Shown here: positions 30,949 to 42,726 of the stretch, piece by piece
Position numbering within the stretch: position 1 is the first letter of the stretch
Layout of the letters: each line of letters opens with the position of its first letter
Source: Mastigamoeba balamuthi
Lineage: Eukaryota; Evosea; Mastigamoebida; Mastigamoebidae
DNA: 64,000 nucleotides
Assembly: GCA_902651635.1 (NCBI GenBank)
Contig: CACRSC010000012.1
Coordinates: 263,911 to 327,910 of the forward strand
Direction: 5' to 3'
The notes under the pieces: generated by a model
Seen by the model: only the letters and a program-made list of their open reading frames with translations
Databases searched by the model: none
What the model was told of the DNA's origin: nothing
Translations under genes and position numbers: made by a program

Positions 30949-33900
30949 ATGACAGAGAAGGGCAAGGGCGGCTACTACGTTGGTGCGCTCCTCCCTCCCT
31001 GTTTTCTCCCCTCCCTCTTTTCGCACAGCACCGCTTTCCGCTGCCGTTGTTCGTCCCCCCCCCCACACACACACCACCGGCCAACCTACCAACCGTCCCT
31101 CTCCAGAGTACGCTCCGACCGGCCGTGCGACGTGCCGCTGCGGCTCGGCCATCGGCGCCAACACGGTCCGTGTGGGCGTCGAGACCAAGAGCGCGTTCTT
31201 CGACGGCTAGTGCGCACGGATTCCCGTTTTCTGATGAGGGGTTTCCGTCGAGAAGATCTCCTGATGGATTCCCGATATTCCGATTGCCCTCCTCCCCCCA
31301 CCCCGCAGCGAGATCAAGTGGAACCACCCGCGCTGCGTCTGCGTGTCCAGCATGCTGAACCTCAAGGGCTGGGAGTACCTCAAGTGGAGGGACCAGGAGT
31401 CGCTCCGGACCCGATTCGGCCCCAAGGTGGGTGGTGGTGGTCGACGCACCGCTCGTTGACGGCCTTTTGGGGGGACCGCAGGTGCCAGACAGCGACGCGG
31501 AGCTGATGAAGCGCCGCGAGGACGAGACGACCAAGGTCTGGAGGGTGCGGGACCTGCTGGGGAAGCACCTGACGCCCCACGGCGTCAGGGAGATGCTCGA
31601 GGCCAACTCGGTGCGCACAGAGAAGCTGTCCAACTCGCTGCAGCTGCACATGGCGGCCGACGGCCTGCTCTGGGGCAAGACAGGCCCCTGCCCCGAGTGC
31701 AAGGGCCCCAACGTGGCCTACACCACCGTCGAGTTCAGGTGTCCGCGTCTCTGCCTCCCCCGGCATCAAAATCGATTGATTCTGACGGTGTTCCGGCGTC
31801 AGATGCGAGGGGTGGCTCAGCGGGTTCACGCGCTGCACGTGGAGCGGGCAGTCGGTGCCGAGGTACAGGTGGCGGGTGCCTCGAGACGTCCGCGAGGCGA
31901 TGCCGGCGGAGCTGACGGAGCTGGTCAAGGAGCTGGGCGAGCAGCCCGCGGAGGAGCAGCCCGTCTTCAAGGGCCCCGACGGCAACGACATCGCTCCCGC
32001 GTGGACCGTCGACGACGAGGAGGACCCCGAGGGCGACGAGGACGAGCCCCCGGCCGGCAGGGAGCTCTACGGCATCAGCATCGGCGTCGCCGTCGCCTCG
32101 TCTGAGAAGGCGCGGCCTCCGCGGGTTCCGAGAGATGCCGCTGACGTGTTACGTGTGCAGTCCGACAGGAAGGAGCTGGAGGAGCTCGTCGAGCAGCACG
32201 GGGGAGAGCTGGTGGAGGACGCGGGGGAGGCGGACGTGTTCGTGGTGAGCGAGGCGGCCGTCCAGGAGGGCAAGCGCAAGTGGCTCAAGCGGCTGCAGCA
32301 GGCGCACACGAAGAAGGTGCCCTTCGTGAGCCCCGAGTGGCTCCGCAGGCTCGCCGCGAGGTCCGAGGGCTGGGCCAAGCTGCGCAAGCTCAGCGGCTGC
32401 GCCGAGTTCGTCGTCGACAAGGGCCCCGCTGTCGACACGGGCAGCGACGAGTACTGGGGGCGCAAGTACTTCCAGGTAAGCGCCGCGCCCAGGGCACCGA
32501 CGAGGGCTGAGGCACCGCGCAGGCCAAAGTGGACAAGCTGGAGAAGGCGGAGAGGGAGGCGGAGGAGGCAGCCAACGCCAAGAGGCGCAGGCCCGCCAAG
32601 AGGCCCGAGCCCAAGCCGGGGAGCGACATCCTGGTCGTGGACCCGGCGTACGGCAGGAGCGCCGACGTGCACGTCACGTTTGACGACGACTACGGCTACA
32701 CCGCCTACCACGCGATGCTCAACGTCGCCGACTCGTCGACGGGCGTCAACAAGTTCTACAGAATGCAGGCGCGGGGACCCGAGCCTCTGGGGGGTGGCCC
32801 CTCTTCGTTAACGACCGCGCAGGTGCTCAAGCCGCAGGGCGGCAAGACGTTCACGTTCTGGATCCACTGGGGCCGCACGGGGACGTACGGCCAGGGGGAC
32901 ACGCGCAGCTACAACGGCCTGGGCGAGCAGGGCGCCATCGAGAGGTTCCGCGAGAAGTTCCACGACTGCACAGGGGTCGACTGGGACGACCGCCAGTGGT
33001 TCGAGAAGCAGCCCGGCAAGTACTTCATGGTCGACCTCGACGACGGAAACGAGGCTGCCGCCGACCTCGCCGAGATCGAGGCGCGGCGCGAGGCCAAGCG
33101 CGCCAAGGTCGACCCCAGCGCCGCTGCTGCCGCTGCCCCCAAGGTCCGTCTGCAGCGCATTCGATACTCATACTCGATGCACATTTGCCTGTGCTGTTTC
33201 AATTGTCGGACGATGAGACTCACTCGGCACTCATTTACGGCTTTCGATCAGGACGAGGCAGAGGTGCTGGACGAGAGGGTCAGGTCGTTTGTGCAGCTGA
33301 TCTTCGACCCGGACATGATGAAGAGGCAGCTGGAGGAGATGGAGGTCGACATCAAGAAGATGCCGCTGGGCAAGATTTCCAAGACGCAGATACAGACGGC
33401 CTACGGCATCCTCAACCAGGCCAGCGAGGCCGTCACCGCGGGCTCGGCAGCGCGCGTGCGCGACTGCACCAACAAGTTCTTCACGCTGATCCCCCACAAC
33501 TTCGGCCACCGCGCGCCACCGCTGCTCGACACGGCAGAGGCCATCAAGAAGAAGCTCGACCTGCTCGACGCGCTCTGCGGCATCGAGGAGGCCAATGCCA
33601 TCATGGAGTGCGCGCTAGAGCCCCTCCTCTCCTCGGGCAGTTGCTGCTCTCCCCGGGCAGTGCGTGTACTGGGGACAAGTGCCGTTGCTCGCATCAGAGA
33701 GAAGGGAATCGGGTATGGGAGAGGAGTTGGGCCTCCAAATGGCGTCTGCGTAACGTAGCTTCTCCAGGCATCTTTGTGGCCTGTGGGGCTCGTGAAGGGG
33801 ACGGGGCAATCACTGGAAGCTGACCCGACCGGTCTGCAGGGCTTCGGACAAGGAGGGCGACAAGACACTGTCCAACTACCGCTCGCTCAAGACTGATATC

Positions 33901-34642
33901 ACGCCAGTCGACAAGGGCAGCGACCTCTACAAGATGCTCGAGTCGTACGCCGCCGACTCGCAGGACCCCTCGCACTTCAGCAAGTTTGCCGTGCACGACA
34001 TCCTGGCCATCCGGCGCGATGGCGAGACCGAGCGCTTCGAGCCGTGGAAGGAGAACCCCAACCGCCAGCTGCTCTGGCACGGCAGCCGCCTGACCAACTG
34101 GGTGGGCATCCTCAGCAGCGGCCTGCGCATCGCGCCGCCAGAGGCACCGGCGTCGGGGTACAGGTTCGGCAAGGGCATCTACTTTGCCGACTGCGCGTCC
34201 AAGAGCGCCAGCTACTGCTGCTCGGGCACAGAGGCCGTCCTGATCCTCAACGAGGTCGCTGTGGGCGTGCCCTTCGAGACGCCCAACGACATGTACATGG
34301 AGAAGGCGCAGCCGGGGTCCGACAGCACGTGGGCGCTCGGGATGACCGTGCCAGACCCCGCGCAGACCATCACCATGTGAGTGGGCTCGGGGAGAGTTAT
34401 CATGGAGGGGGGGAGTGTTGTGTATCTGACCCTTCCCGTCGCTCACTCTCGCAGAGAGAACGGTATCAAGGTGCCCAAGGGAAGGCCCGTGAGCGCCAAC
34501 AGGCACACGAGCTGCAGCCACGACGAGATCATCGTCTACAACGTCGCTCAGGTGAGCGCACAGTGCCGTTTACCTTTGCTTACTGGTGTGATCCGTTGGT
34601 TAGGTCCGTATTCGTTACTTGCTGCGCGTGCGCTTCAACTGA
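30949..34642 (+). CDS. PARP1-like poly(ADP-ribose) polymerase
   Basis: A multi-exon gene with the PARP1 domain order. One N-terminal PARP zinc finger (YAPTGRATCRCG...NHPRC, exons 31107-31209 and 31309-31426) is followed by a PADR1 zinc-binding domain (CPEC...CEGWLSGFTRC, with the last Cys in exon 31803 onward). Next come a BRCT domain (about 32160-32440), a WGR domain (FTFWIHWGRTGTYGQG, near 32860), the regulatory domain (PLGKISKTQI) and the catalytic domain. The H-Y-E triad is intact: LLWHGSR, GKGIYFAD and HDEIIVYN, so it should build poly(ADP-ribose) chains at DNA breaks. PARP1 of animals has two N-terminal fingers; only one is seen here. The 54-nt intron at about 32766-32819 has a GC donor and no stop. 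The exon junction before 33840 is unresolved. The last exon ends VRIRYLLRVRFN. Confidence 0.9.
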
Positions 34643-34988
34643 GATGTAGATGGGAGTTCACACAACTGCCTTGACCCACGAGGAGCGTGTCGTTCGAGGC
34701 AAGCAGAGCAACAGTTAAGCCTAACAACCGACCCTGTGGGTGTTTTCACTGTTCTCGAGCTCCCCCCGCACCCAGCGTTGCTGAGTATGAGACGCTCGGC
34801 TTGATCGAGGCACGCGATGCCGAATGCCTGACTCACAATTATGCAGTGAGCGCATTTTCTTATTCTCTGACTTTGTCGAGGAACAATGCCATTCTTGGCG
34901 GAGTTTTCGCTGAAATGTCGTCGTGTTACTCACCAGTTTTCTTGTGGGTTAATCATCTTCCACTCCCACCTCACACTTCGTTGGCCAC

Positions 34989-35024
<36 letters not shown>

Positions 35025-35052
35025 GTGGAAGAAAAAAGCGGTGTGGAAGCTG
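34643..35052. other. Spacer with GA microsatellite, no gene seen
   Basis: The region between the PARP stop and the ZIP start codon is less GC-rich than the genes and contains the GA repeat at 34992-35021. It must hold the PARP 3' end and the ZIP promoter. Confidence 0.5.
34992..35021 (+). repeat. (GA)15 microsatellite
   Basis: Fifteen tandem AG/GA dinucleotides about 40-50 bases upstream of the ZIP transporter start codon, so probably within its promoter or 5' UTR. Confidence 0.9.
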
Positions 35053-35067
35053 ATGCCTATCAATCTG

Positions 35068-36735
35068 ATGAAGCACCTGGCTGCGATAAGCACGATCGCG
35101 CTTCTGCTGCGCGGAGCAGCGGCAGCGCCCAAGCGCTCCGTGAGCCCCGGTGTGTTCGCCGTGTTCCTGCGCTTCGACAAGGACTCGGACGGCGCTCTCA
35201 ACGACCACGAGTTCGAGCACTACTTCATCCACGTCCTCTCGGGCGAGTGCACGCACGACCACCCGGTAACCTCTCCTCTCCCCTGTACACCCCCTCCATC
35301 CCCCGGTCACGCTTGCGCATCCTGTCGGACCTCACTTTTCTCGAGACACGTCGTTTTCAGATACTGATGTGAGATACTGATGTGCAACCCCCCCCCAACT
35401 CCCCGGCGCACGTTTCCTCTGAGCAGAATGAAACGTTCGGTCTGACCGAGGGCAACGAGACGCTATGCCCGATGCCAGGCCCCACCTTCGTGGAGGCTGA
35501 CTCGAACAACGACTCGCTGCTGACGGCGGACGACTTCCCCGACGCCGCGGCGATCATGGCGACTGCGCACGTCCTGGGCTGCCAGTACGGCTTCCCGGGC
35601 CACGACGACGAGCACGAGCACGACGAGGGCACCGAGTCCGCGGGGGCCAAGTGGGGGTGCGGCATCGCGGCGGCGGTGATCGTCAGCCTGCCGTCGCTGC
35701 TGGCAATCCTCGCGATGCCGCTCAACAAGCCGAGCATGAGGCGAGCGATCTTCATGCCGCTGCTGGCGCTGGGGGTGGGCGCACTGCTCGGGGACTCGCT
35801 GCTGCATCTCATTCCCGCCGCGGTGGGTCTCCACTCGCACGACCACGAGCACGAGGAGGAGGGCCACGGGCACACGCACGAGCATGGGCACGAGCACGGG
35901 CACGAGCACGAACACGAGCACGAGCACGACCACATGAGGGAGCTGGTGGCGTCGGACTCGTACGTCTGGAAGATGATGGTGGTCCTGCTCGGCATCGCCA
36001 TCATGTTCGTGTTCGAGAAGGTCGTGCGGTATCTGGCGCTCCGAGGCGTCAAGGTGCACAGCCACTCGCACTGCCCGCATCACCAGGAGACCGCAAGCTG
36101 CGCCTCCTCCACGCCCGAGGCCGTCAAGGCCAAGTGCGGCTCTGGGGGCCAGGCATCTCCCGGCCCCGAGGCGCTGGACATCGAAGAGGGCCCGACAGAG
36201 GCGCCCAAGCTCAAGGAGATCAAGCCGATGGGCTACATCGCGCTCTTCGCCGACGGCTTGCACAACTTCATCGACGGGCTGGCGCTCGGAGCGGCCTTCG
36301 CCACGGGGCTGGGCGAGGGCTTCGCCACGACGCTGGCTGTGTTCATACACGAAATCCCTCAGGAGCTCGGGGACGTGGCCCTGCTCATCAACGCGGGCTT
36401 CGTTCGCTGGAAGCTGGTCGCCGTCAACCTCCTCAGCGCCTCGACGTGCATCCTCGGGGCTCTCGTGGGCCTCGCCATAGGCTCGAGTTCCGACGGCGTC
36501 CTGCACGTCATCCTGTCGCTCACGGCTGGGGGCTTCCTCTACCTCGCCCTCGCTGATATGATCTGCGAGATCATTGCTGAGACCCGCTTGGTCGACAGCC
36601 TCGTCCACGTCGCAAGTGCGCAGCACAGAACCGCACCAGCGCTCCTAGACTCACCGCTTCCCCCCAGTGGTGATTCTCGGTATCATGTGCATGTTCGCCA
36701 TCACGTTCCTCGAGGCTGCCACGGAGAAGGAGTGA
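35068..36735 (+). CDS. ZIP (SLC39, LIV-1 type) metal transporter with EF-hand pair
   Basis: Exons 35068-35265, 35427-36615 and 36668-36735 give 484 aa. An in-frame ATG at 35053 would add five residues. MKHLAAISTIALLLRGAAAA is a good signal peptide. The extracytosolic N-terminus has two EF-hand loops, DKDSDGALNDHE (37-48) and DSNNDSLLTADD (91-102). About eight hydrophobic segments follow, with a long His/Glu-rich loop (about 35840-35935) and a second His cluster (HSHSHCPHH). The metal-site helices are DGLHNFIDGLALG and HEIPQELGD (374-382). In LIV-1 ZIPs the latter is normally HEXPHEXGD, so the second His is Gln here. ZIP proteins move zinc, iron or manganese into the cytosol. The last exon (VILGIMCMFAITFLEA) completes the final membrane helix. 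Confidence 0.88.
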
Positions 36736-37207
36736 GTTAGTGCACCGGGGGGATCTGAAACTGTCGGACTGTCCACACACATGTCAGCAAGCAGGCTCTG
36801 CCCGAGTGCCAATGAAAAAAAGCCATTTACCCTCCCGAGGGTCTCGTCCGCCAGTGGTTCCTGCACCTCAGCTCCTATGGCCTGCTCGCGGTGCACTGAG
36901 ACGTCCGGTGACCATGTCCAATGAAATCTCGCTGGACGGCGACCACTAATGGTCCCGCCCGATTAACTCTCCTTGTGAACGACCTGCGAGATCAAATCAC
37001 AGATCTACATGACGCGTTCTGATACAAGACCGACATCTCATCATTCACATGCGCTCCCTTTTCGTGGAACCTACCGAAATAGACCTTCGGTCTCGGGGCT
37101 CAGATCAATTCTGTTTCTTCTGCTAAACAGTCTGACGCTGGCGCCAATCACCATACTCACAGATCCTCTCTATTTACTGTTTTTGGCGTAGAGGGCCCAC
37201 ACTTGGA
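36736..37207. other. Spacer, no gene seen
   Basis: Between the ZIP stop codon and the start of the GC-rich repeat I see no coding frame, RNA gene or repeat. A TGTTTTTGGCG motif lies at its right edge (about 37177-37187). Confidence 0.5.
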
Positions 37208-38658
37208 TTTGATGAACAAAGTAAAACTCGTTGTTGTCAAGTTCATGCTGTCTGAAGGGAATAGGGATGTGAGAGAGAGAGGGCCCCCACTTGGTAGGCC
37301 TTGCAGGGGCCGATTCCAGAGTCGCCGAGTGGAATCCCCGCGCGCGGCAGTGCAGTGCGGCGCAGGGCGACCACGGGAGGCGAGGGGCCGGCGACTCCTT
37401 CGGGTTAGTAGCGTGCCGAGCGACAGCGAGGGAGAGGGAGCAAGGGGAGGGAGCCGAGGGAGGGAGGAGGTGCTGCGCTGTTCTCGAAGGAGGCGGCCGA
37501 GCGACGCATCTGAGGAGAGCGGAGGGACGGGAGTCGTCAGGCTCGACCTCGAGCCAAGGAGGGAGAGGACAGAGAAAGAGAGAAGGGGGAGCAGCCACAC
37601 CACCGGCACGCAGTGCGGCCGCGGAGGAACGACGAGCGAGGCGACGGGGAAGAACCGAGGAGAGGACGGCCGTCGCCGACGTGGAGCGAGGCAGGCAGGT
37701 GGCGCGCTGGTGACGTTGGCAGCCACGAGAGGGCGGACTGGCTCGGCCACTGCCTACAAACCTCCCCATCCGCCTCTCTCGCGGCCCACCGTGCCGCGCT
37801 TCGCCTGCGCAGGGACGCCAGCGGCGGGCACCGAGCCTGAGCAACGACGCCAGAAGCGCGGAGGAGCCGGGAAAGGAGGGCGAGAGAGCCGGAGAGGGAG
37901 AGCGCACTCCACGTCAGCCCGAGCAACTCTGCGCGCGGCCTGTGCGAGGCCCCTCCCGCACAGCGCCGGCTGGGTGTGCGCCGGCGATGGCCCCCTGGCC
38001 GCAGTGACCGCTTGCCCCGGGGTGGCTGGCCCCAGGCGGTGGGCGTGCCGCCAACCCTCGCGGGCCCCTCACCGCGGTCCCGGGCAGGGGCTAGACCACG
38101 GTCCCCAGGCCCGCGAGGTTCCCCCGACGCCGGGGAGCACAGCGGCGCATCGCTTCCGACCTGGGTCCGCTGTGGCAGCGCGCAGCAGCCTGGGTGTGAG
38201 AGCCGCCCCTCCGAACTGCAGCAGCCACCCTCGCGGGCAGCCGCAGTCGAAACAACTCCCCGAGCGGAGCGAGCGCAGGAGAAGGAAGCGCACTCCCGCA
38301 ATCGCCAGAGCGGACCCGAGGGGAACCGGGGGAGGGGGAAGCAGCGCGGGGGGATCGAGAGGGTGGGGCGGCGGGTGCGCGGACGGGATCGCGGGTGCGG
38401 CAGGGAGCTGAGAGGTTCGCGGGACGGGCGCCAGCGCATGCGAGCGCGAGCCGGTGTGCCCTCTGGTCGCTCTTGTCGGACGCGGAGCAGGCTCGGCTTG
38501 TGCGACCAGACTGCTGTTTCCCGCTTGTGTGCTCTCCGCGCTGAGGATAATTCCAAGAGTGGTTTGGGGGCGGCAGCCCTTCGTAAGGGTCACACGCAGC
38601 ACAAGCGACACTGGCCGACGACCTTTCGTCTTCACCGGTCAGCCGACTCAGCAACTCC
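37208..38658 (+). repeat. GC-rich dispersed repeat, long copy
   Basis: This 1.45-kb segment, starting at TTTGATGAACAAAGTAAAACTC, recurs inverted at 47960-48443. The match there covers its first ~107 bases and its last ~315 bases, the middle being absent at an N join. The interior is strongly GC/purine-biased and has overlapping open frames on both strands, including one of about 400 codons. None shows protein-like composition or a motif, so I do not call a gene. Similarity to the other copies stops right at the ATG of the following gene. Confidence 0.7.
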
Positions 38659-39837
38659 ATGTCCGAGCAGAAAGCGGACGGCAAAAAGGTGCCCGGCTGC
38701 GGGGCTCCGCAACCGGAAGTGCGGGCAGCGCTGTCCCTGCAGGCCCCGCCGCTCGGGGCGCTTCTCGAGTCCGGGCTCAGCATCTTGCGCTTGGTCGAAC
38801 TCCGCGCCCTCGTCCTGCTGTACCTCAACACCTCTGGGCTGTGCTCGCTGTCCCAGACGTGCATGTATGCTCGCTATGTATGCAGGCAGGAAGTGATGAA
38901 ACGCAAGAGGATCGAGCTCTGTTCCCTACAGGAGCCTATCCAATCTCTCAAACGATTAGTCCTTCTAGCGCCGCAGCTGGCTGCTGAGAGCATTCACGTT
39001 ACATGCAGCAACATGGGCCACGACCAGCTCTGCAGCTTGTACAGAGGCAATAGCCCTGCAGAAGAAGCTCCGGCGCTTCAAGCTCCCGCTCTCACCCGCC
39101 CTCCGGTCCTCAGCGGCTCTGTTCTCTCCCGCCTCATCGCGGCATCTCCAATGCTGCGAGATCTCATCCTCGGATCCGTTGTGCTGATGCCACGGGCTGC
39201 GGGTCTTCTCAGCGACCTCTGCAACGGGCACCCCGCCGTCCTGAATGCTCTGCGGGAAATCGAGTTTACGGCTCCTGAACCGAGGATTGGGTGCACTGCC
39301 GAGAGTTTGCTCAACGAGTATTCGGATATGGCGACAACTCTCGTACTGAGTTGCCCAAACCTCTGCTCGATCACGGCTCTGGGCTGGCGCAAGGACAACA
39401 TTAACTGCACCGCTGTTGGTGATGGAATCACCGAGGGCATCTCTCTGGCCATGACGGATGTCTGCCTTTCTTCCAGACGGTGCCACTCCAGCGGGACCGA
39501 CCGGATTTCTCTCATACTGTTTCCTTCGAGACTGAGGGTCTTCGATGTGGGTGCTTCGCTGGGTGCCCTGACTCGGCTTATCATGGACCTGCGTTCTGTG
39601 GTCGAGGTCCTCGATGGCAACGCAGCGGAGGAGCTTCTGCTACTGTTGCCCAATCTAGTGGTCCTCGGGGTCAAGAATAATCGAATGGGATCCCTGAAGA
39701 GGCATGCTGCACGGGAGAGCTTTGATGCTGTGATGAGCTCGTGTCCTGCTCTTCGGACAATACGGACATCATGCCACACAATAGAGTGCTGGTCACGTGA
39801 GGTCCGTCCGGAGATTTCCCTCGAACAGCCGAGGTAG
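38659..39837 (+). CDS. Unrecognised protein, possibly F-box/LRR-like
   Basis: A single-exon frame of 392 aa starting MSEQKADGKK. Residues ~40-75 (SILRLVELRALVLLYLNTSGLCSLSQTC) have the hydrophobic pattern of an F-box-like helix pair. The rest has irregular Leu-rich segments (LIAASPMLRDLILGS, LLLLLPNLVVLGVKNNRMGSL, SCPALRTIRTS) reminiscent of leucine-rich repeats. I cannot assign a family. The start codon coincides with the edge of the GC-rich repeat, and residues ~14-68 have an inverted, diverged copy at 39995-40142, so the gene's 5' end belongs to the repeat family. The codon bias is weaker than in core genes. It may be a recent or lineage-specific gene, or part of a mobile element. Confidence 0.5.
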   Translation: MSEQKADGKKVPGCGAPQPEVRAALSLQAPPLGALLESGLSILRLVELRALVLLYLNTSGLCSLSQTCMYARYVCRQEVMKRKRIELCSLQEPIQSLKRLVLLAPQLAAESIHVTCSNMGHDQLCSLYRGNSPAEEAPALQAPALTRPPVLSGSVLSRLIAASPMLRDLILGSVVLMPRAAGLLSDLCNGHPAVLNALREIEFTAPEPRIGCTAESLLNEYSDMATTLVLSCPNLCSITALGWRKDNINCTAVGDGITEGISLAMTDVCLSSRRCHSSGTDRISLILFPSRLRVFDVGASLGALTRLIMDLRSVVEVLDGNAAEELLLLLPNLVVLGVKNNRMGSLKRHAARESFDAVMSSCPALRTIRTSCHTIECWSREVRPEISLEQPR

Positions 39838-39994
39838 AACAATCCCTCCACGAAGGTTATATGTTGTTTCAATAAGGTACAGACAACTTACAGAAATGGT
39901 TGGTCTTCACCGATAAGTTATAACTGAAATCCTCTTAGTATAACATACATATTGCTTTATTCCCGTTGTGCAGTGAGCTGATCACCACTGAGAC

Positions 39995-40142
39995 AGCCCA
40001 GCGGTGTTGAGGACAGCAGGACAGGGCGCGGAGTTGACCAAGCGCAGGCTGGATGCTGAGCCCGGACTCGAGATGCGCCCCGAGTGGCGGGGCCTGCAGG
40101 GACAGTGGTTGCTGCCTGCACTTCCTCCGCAGTCGGCACCTT
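39995..40142 (-). pseudogene. Inverted fragment of the 38.7-kb gene's 5' end
   Basis: The reverse complement matches about 38690-38865 (for example CTGTCCCTGCAGGCCCCGCC and the TCGAGTCCGGGCTCAGCAT block) with indels that break the frame. It abuts the 40155-40257 tandem array on the side corresponding to the start of the gene. Confidence 0.7.
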
Positions 40143-40154
40143 GGAGGATGATTT

Positions 40155-40257
40155 CATCCAGCGGACATCTTCATCCAGCTGGTTAATTTTATCCAGGCCG
40201 GATGAATTCATCCAGCCTGGATGATTTGTCCAGCCTGGATGAATTTATCCAGGCTGG
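40155..40257 (+). repeat. Palindromic ~18-bp tandem array (ATCCAG/CTGGAT)
   Basis: About six units of 17-19 bases, each built around ATCCAGCCTGGAT-like dyads separated by AATT/ATTT spacers. A weaker four-unit version lies at 47890-47956 at the end of another repeat copy (ATCCAGAGTGGATAA, ATCCACTCCGGATAA). Each unit can fold into a hairpin. Confidence 0.75.
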
Positions 40258-42726
40258 TGTTTGTGAACAGAAATCAGAAGGTCTTTTCTTTATGACTGGA
40301 AAGAACAGACAATTGATTCATTATCTGGATACTATTGTTCAAACTGTTTTTGCTGTGTGCCATTATCTGTGATTATCCTAGTTGGCTGATTGAAGAGGTC
40401 TGCTCATACATAATTGGAAACCAGGAACTTTGCAAACCCTCTGCGAGGGCAGCAGGGAGGGGGCTGTGTTGGAGAGGAACAAAAAACTACAGAAAAATTG
40501 GAAAGAGGCAGTTGCACAGCCTGAGAATTAATAGATAACTATGAGATCTGAAAGAAGAAATGTGTTAGATAGACAATGAGGAAGCAAGAAATAGAGCATT
40601 TGTGAATCTGTGGATAGGCTGGAACTGTACTGTTGAAAGAGAGGGATTTGGCAAATAAGTGCAGAAAGAGAAATCTGCCATTTACAGATTCATAATACTT
40701 AGAAAGAGAACATACCTCAGTAGAGAACACAATATGTGCATTAAGGAACAATTAAATTCTCAGAATTGCACTGTGAGATCCATGAGAAGCTTCTTAATAA
40801 AATTCCACTCCAATTTAGCAAAGAAGATCCAGCCAAAAAGGATGAACTGAGCCCTGATCCCCCTGGCCTGAAACCTACTTTTAACTCTATAATCTGGATA
40901 GAGTGGCAGAAGGGAGTGAGTGAGCTGCCAGTGGTCTTCAGGCACTGCAGCAGTGTTCTACCAGTCTCAAAGGTGCATTTCCTCCCGTTTCTTGGCCTTT
41001 ATCTCTCTTGGAACTGAGAGCTGGACCACTGCATAGTTGGGCGAAGAAATTCCGATTCCCAGTTTTCTAACATGTATAATGTTTTATTAGAGTGTTAAAT
41101 TTTATTTCTGAATGATCTTATAAAACCCTGGATCTGGTGCAGAGTGGAATAACACAATCTGTGAGACTGTATAGCATCTTCAATCTGAATCAGACCATAT
41201 GTAAACTTCAATTTTCCTGTCATGAATGTGCCAGTTGGGCTTAACAGAGTATCTATGACCTGCAAGGATAACTAAGATTGAAATTCAAACAAAATCCTGT
41301 GGTTTTGCAGGCTCCTTAAGGCCACTGACTTGATCAATAAAATGAAGAAGTTTGAAGATACCCGAATGACTATAGAGGAAACTCGGGACATAACAGTACT
41401 GATCAAGTTAGACTTGATGTTCTTGGAAGTATAAAGATAAATACTTCAGTTCTGCATGAAGACTTCTTATTTCTTTGCTGCAATCTCACTTAAGACTATG
41501 CAATTTCTTAATTCTGTAGAGTGTTATTTGCCCAGGAATCACTATCTGGCAACTCTGTGGATAATGCAGTCAATTCAGGTTAAAGACAGAACTAATCAAA
41601 TAGTACAAAACAAGATTTCTTGATTTCTTCTTCAGAGATAGTGGAATGAAAAGGCAATGTAATAAGACACTATTATGCCACTGAGAGGCAGTGAGATTCT
41701 TGATAACCACAGGACTGGGCACACTGTTGTGAGCTTGAGTGTGACAAATACTTCAGTATGAGACAACTCTGTGATAATATTAATTAATTGATCAGTAATT
41801 AGTGTGACTGTTTGAGCTATTGTCAGTACTGAGCAAATGAAGAGATATTGAATTACAGAAAATCCAACAAAAATAGAAGGAACATTTCATAGACCAGGCA
41901 TACATATGATACAGATGTGTAATTGCACAATCCCATAGGGTATGGCTTGTCAGATAGTTTAATAAGAGGAATGGTTCCTATTGATGTACCCTCCAAGCCC
42001 CACAACATGCATGCCCCCCCTCCTTTCCTCCCCAACGCCCCTGGCTTGAAAGAGCTCATACCTCACTGGTAGCAGAACAGGGAACAATGATATTTCTATT
42101 TCAATTTGTATGAAGATACAAACTGAACAAGAGATAATAAGACTGCAGTGATTATTTCTTGAATTGGTATGTGTTCTTCATTGCTTGCAGTGTGTATGTT
42201 GGGAACCACAATAATGTCTTGGAGGCCCAAACATAGACATAGGGCACTGCACAACAGAAGGCCAACAAAGAGTGCTGGACTGTAGAAACAACTGTATGGC
42301 AGGGTCGAACCAATGCTGAGCCAAACACAAAAAGAGGCGTGGAGATATTTGTGAGTGATATTTGTATCAACCATGGGCAAATCTGTGATTTCAGACATGC
42401 ACGTGGACACAACTCTGTTGCCTTACCATGTCACCAAGCTTTGATTACAGATATGTTCCTTTCTTCAATTCAAGCCCGTTCACTGATGGCTAAATCATCC
42501 AGCCCCAGCGCTACAGAAATCGGTTTGGGTTTGCGGGGCCAACTCAGTGGCAACTCGGGGAGCGCGGAAGTGCGTGGCAAGGGCCAGATGATGGTCGGGG
42601 GGGTGGTTGCGCATGTGCCAGACAGTTGGCGACGTCATAAGGTGTCAGGATACAGAACTAGCCTGCGGGGTTGGCGTCAGACAGTTATTTTTGGCAGAGA
42701 AGCCAAACCCCGCCCGTGTAGGACTG

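Larger units (their letters stand above)
39838..42726. other. AT-rich intergenic region, no gene seen
   Basis: Apart from the repeat fragments at 39995-40257 the region is AT-rich with only short frames. I found no conserved motif, tRNA-like sequence or terminal repeats. The composition resembles 2.7-5.4 kb, suggesting decayed insertions. Confidence 0.6.

Noticed and set aside
37203-38411. Plus-strand open frame of 402 codons in the GC-rich repeat
   Set aside because: Arg/Gly-rich composition, equally long frames on the other strand, no motif, and not preserved in the inverted copy; best seen as open by base composition.
40155-40257. Possible CRISPR-like array
   Set aside because: Units are contiguous, of unequal length and without unique spacers, in a eukaryotic contig; it is a palindromic tandem repeat.
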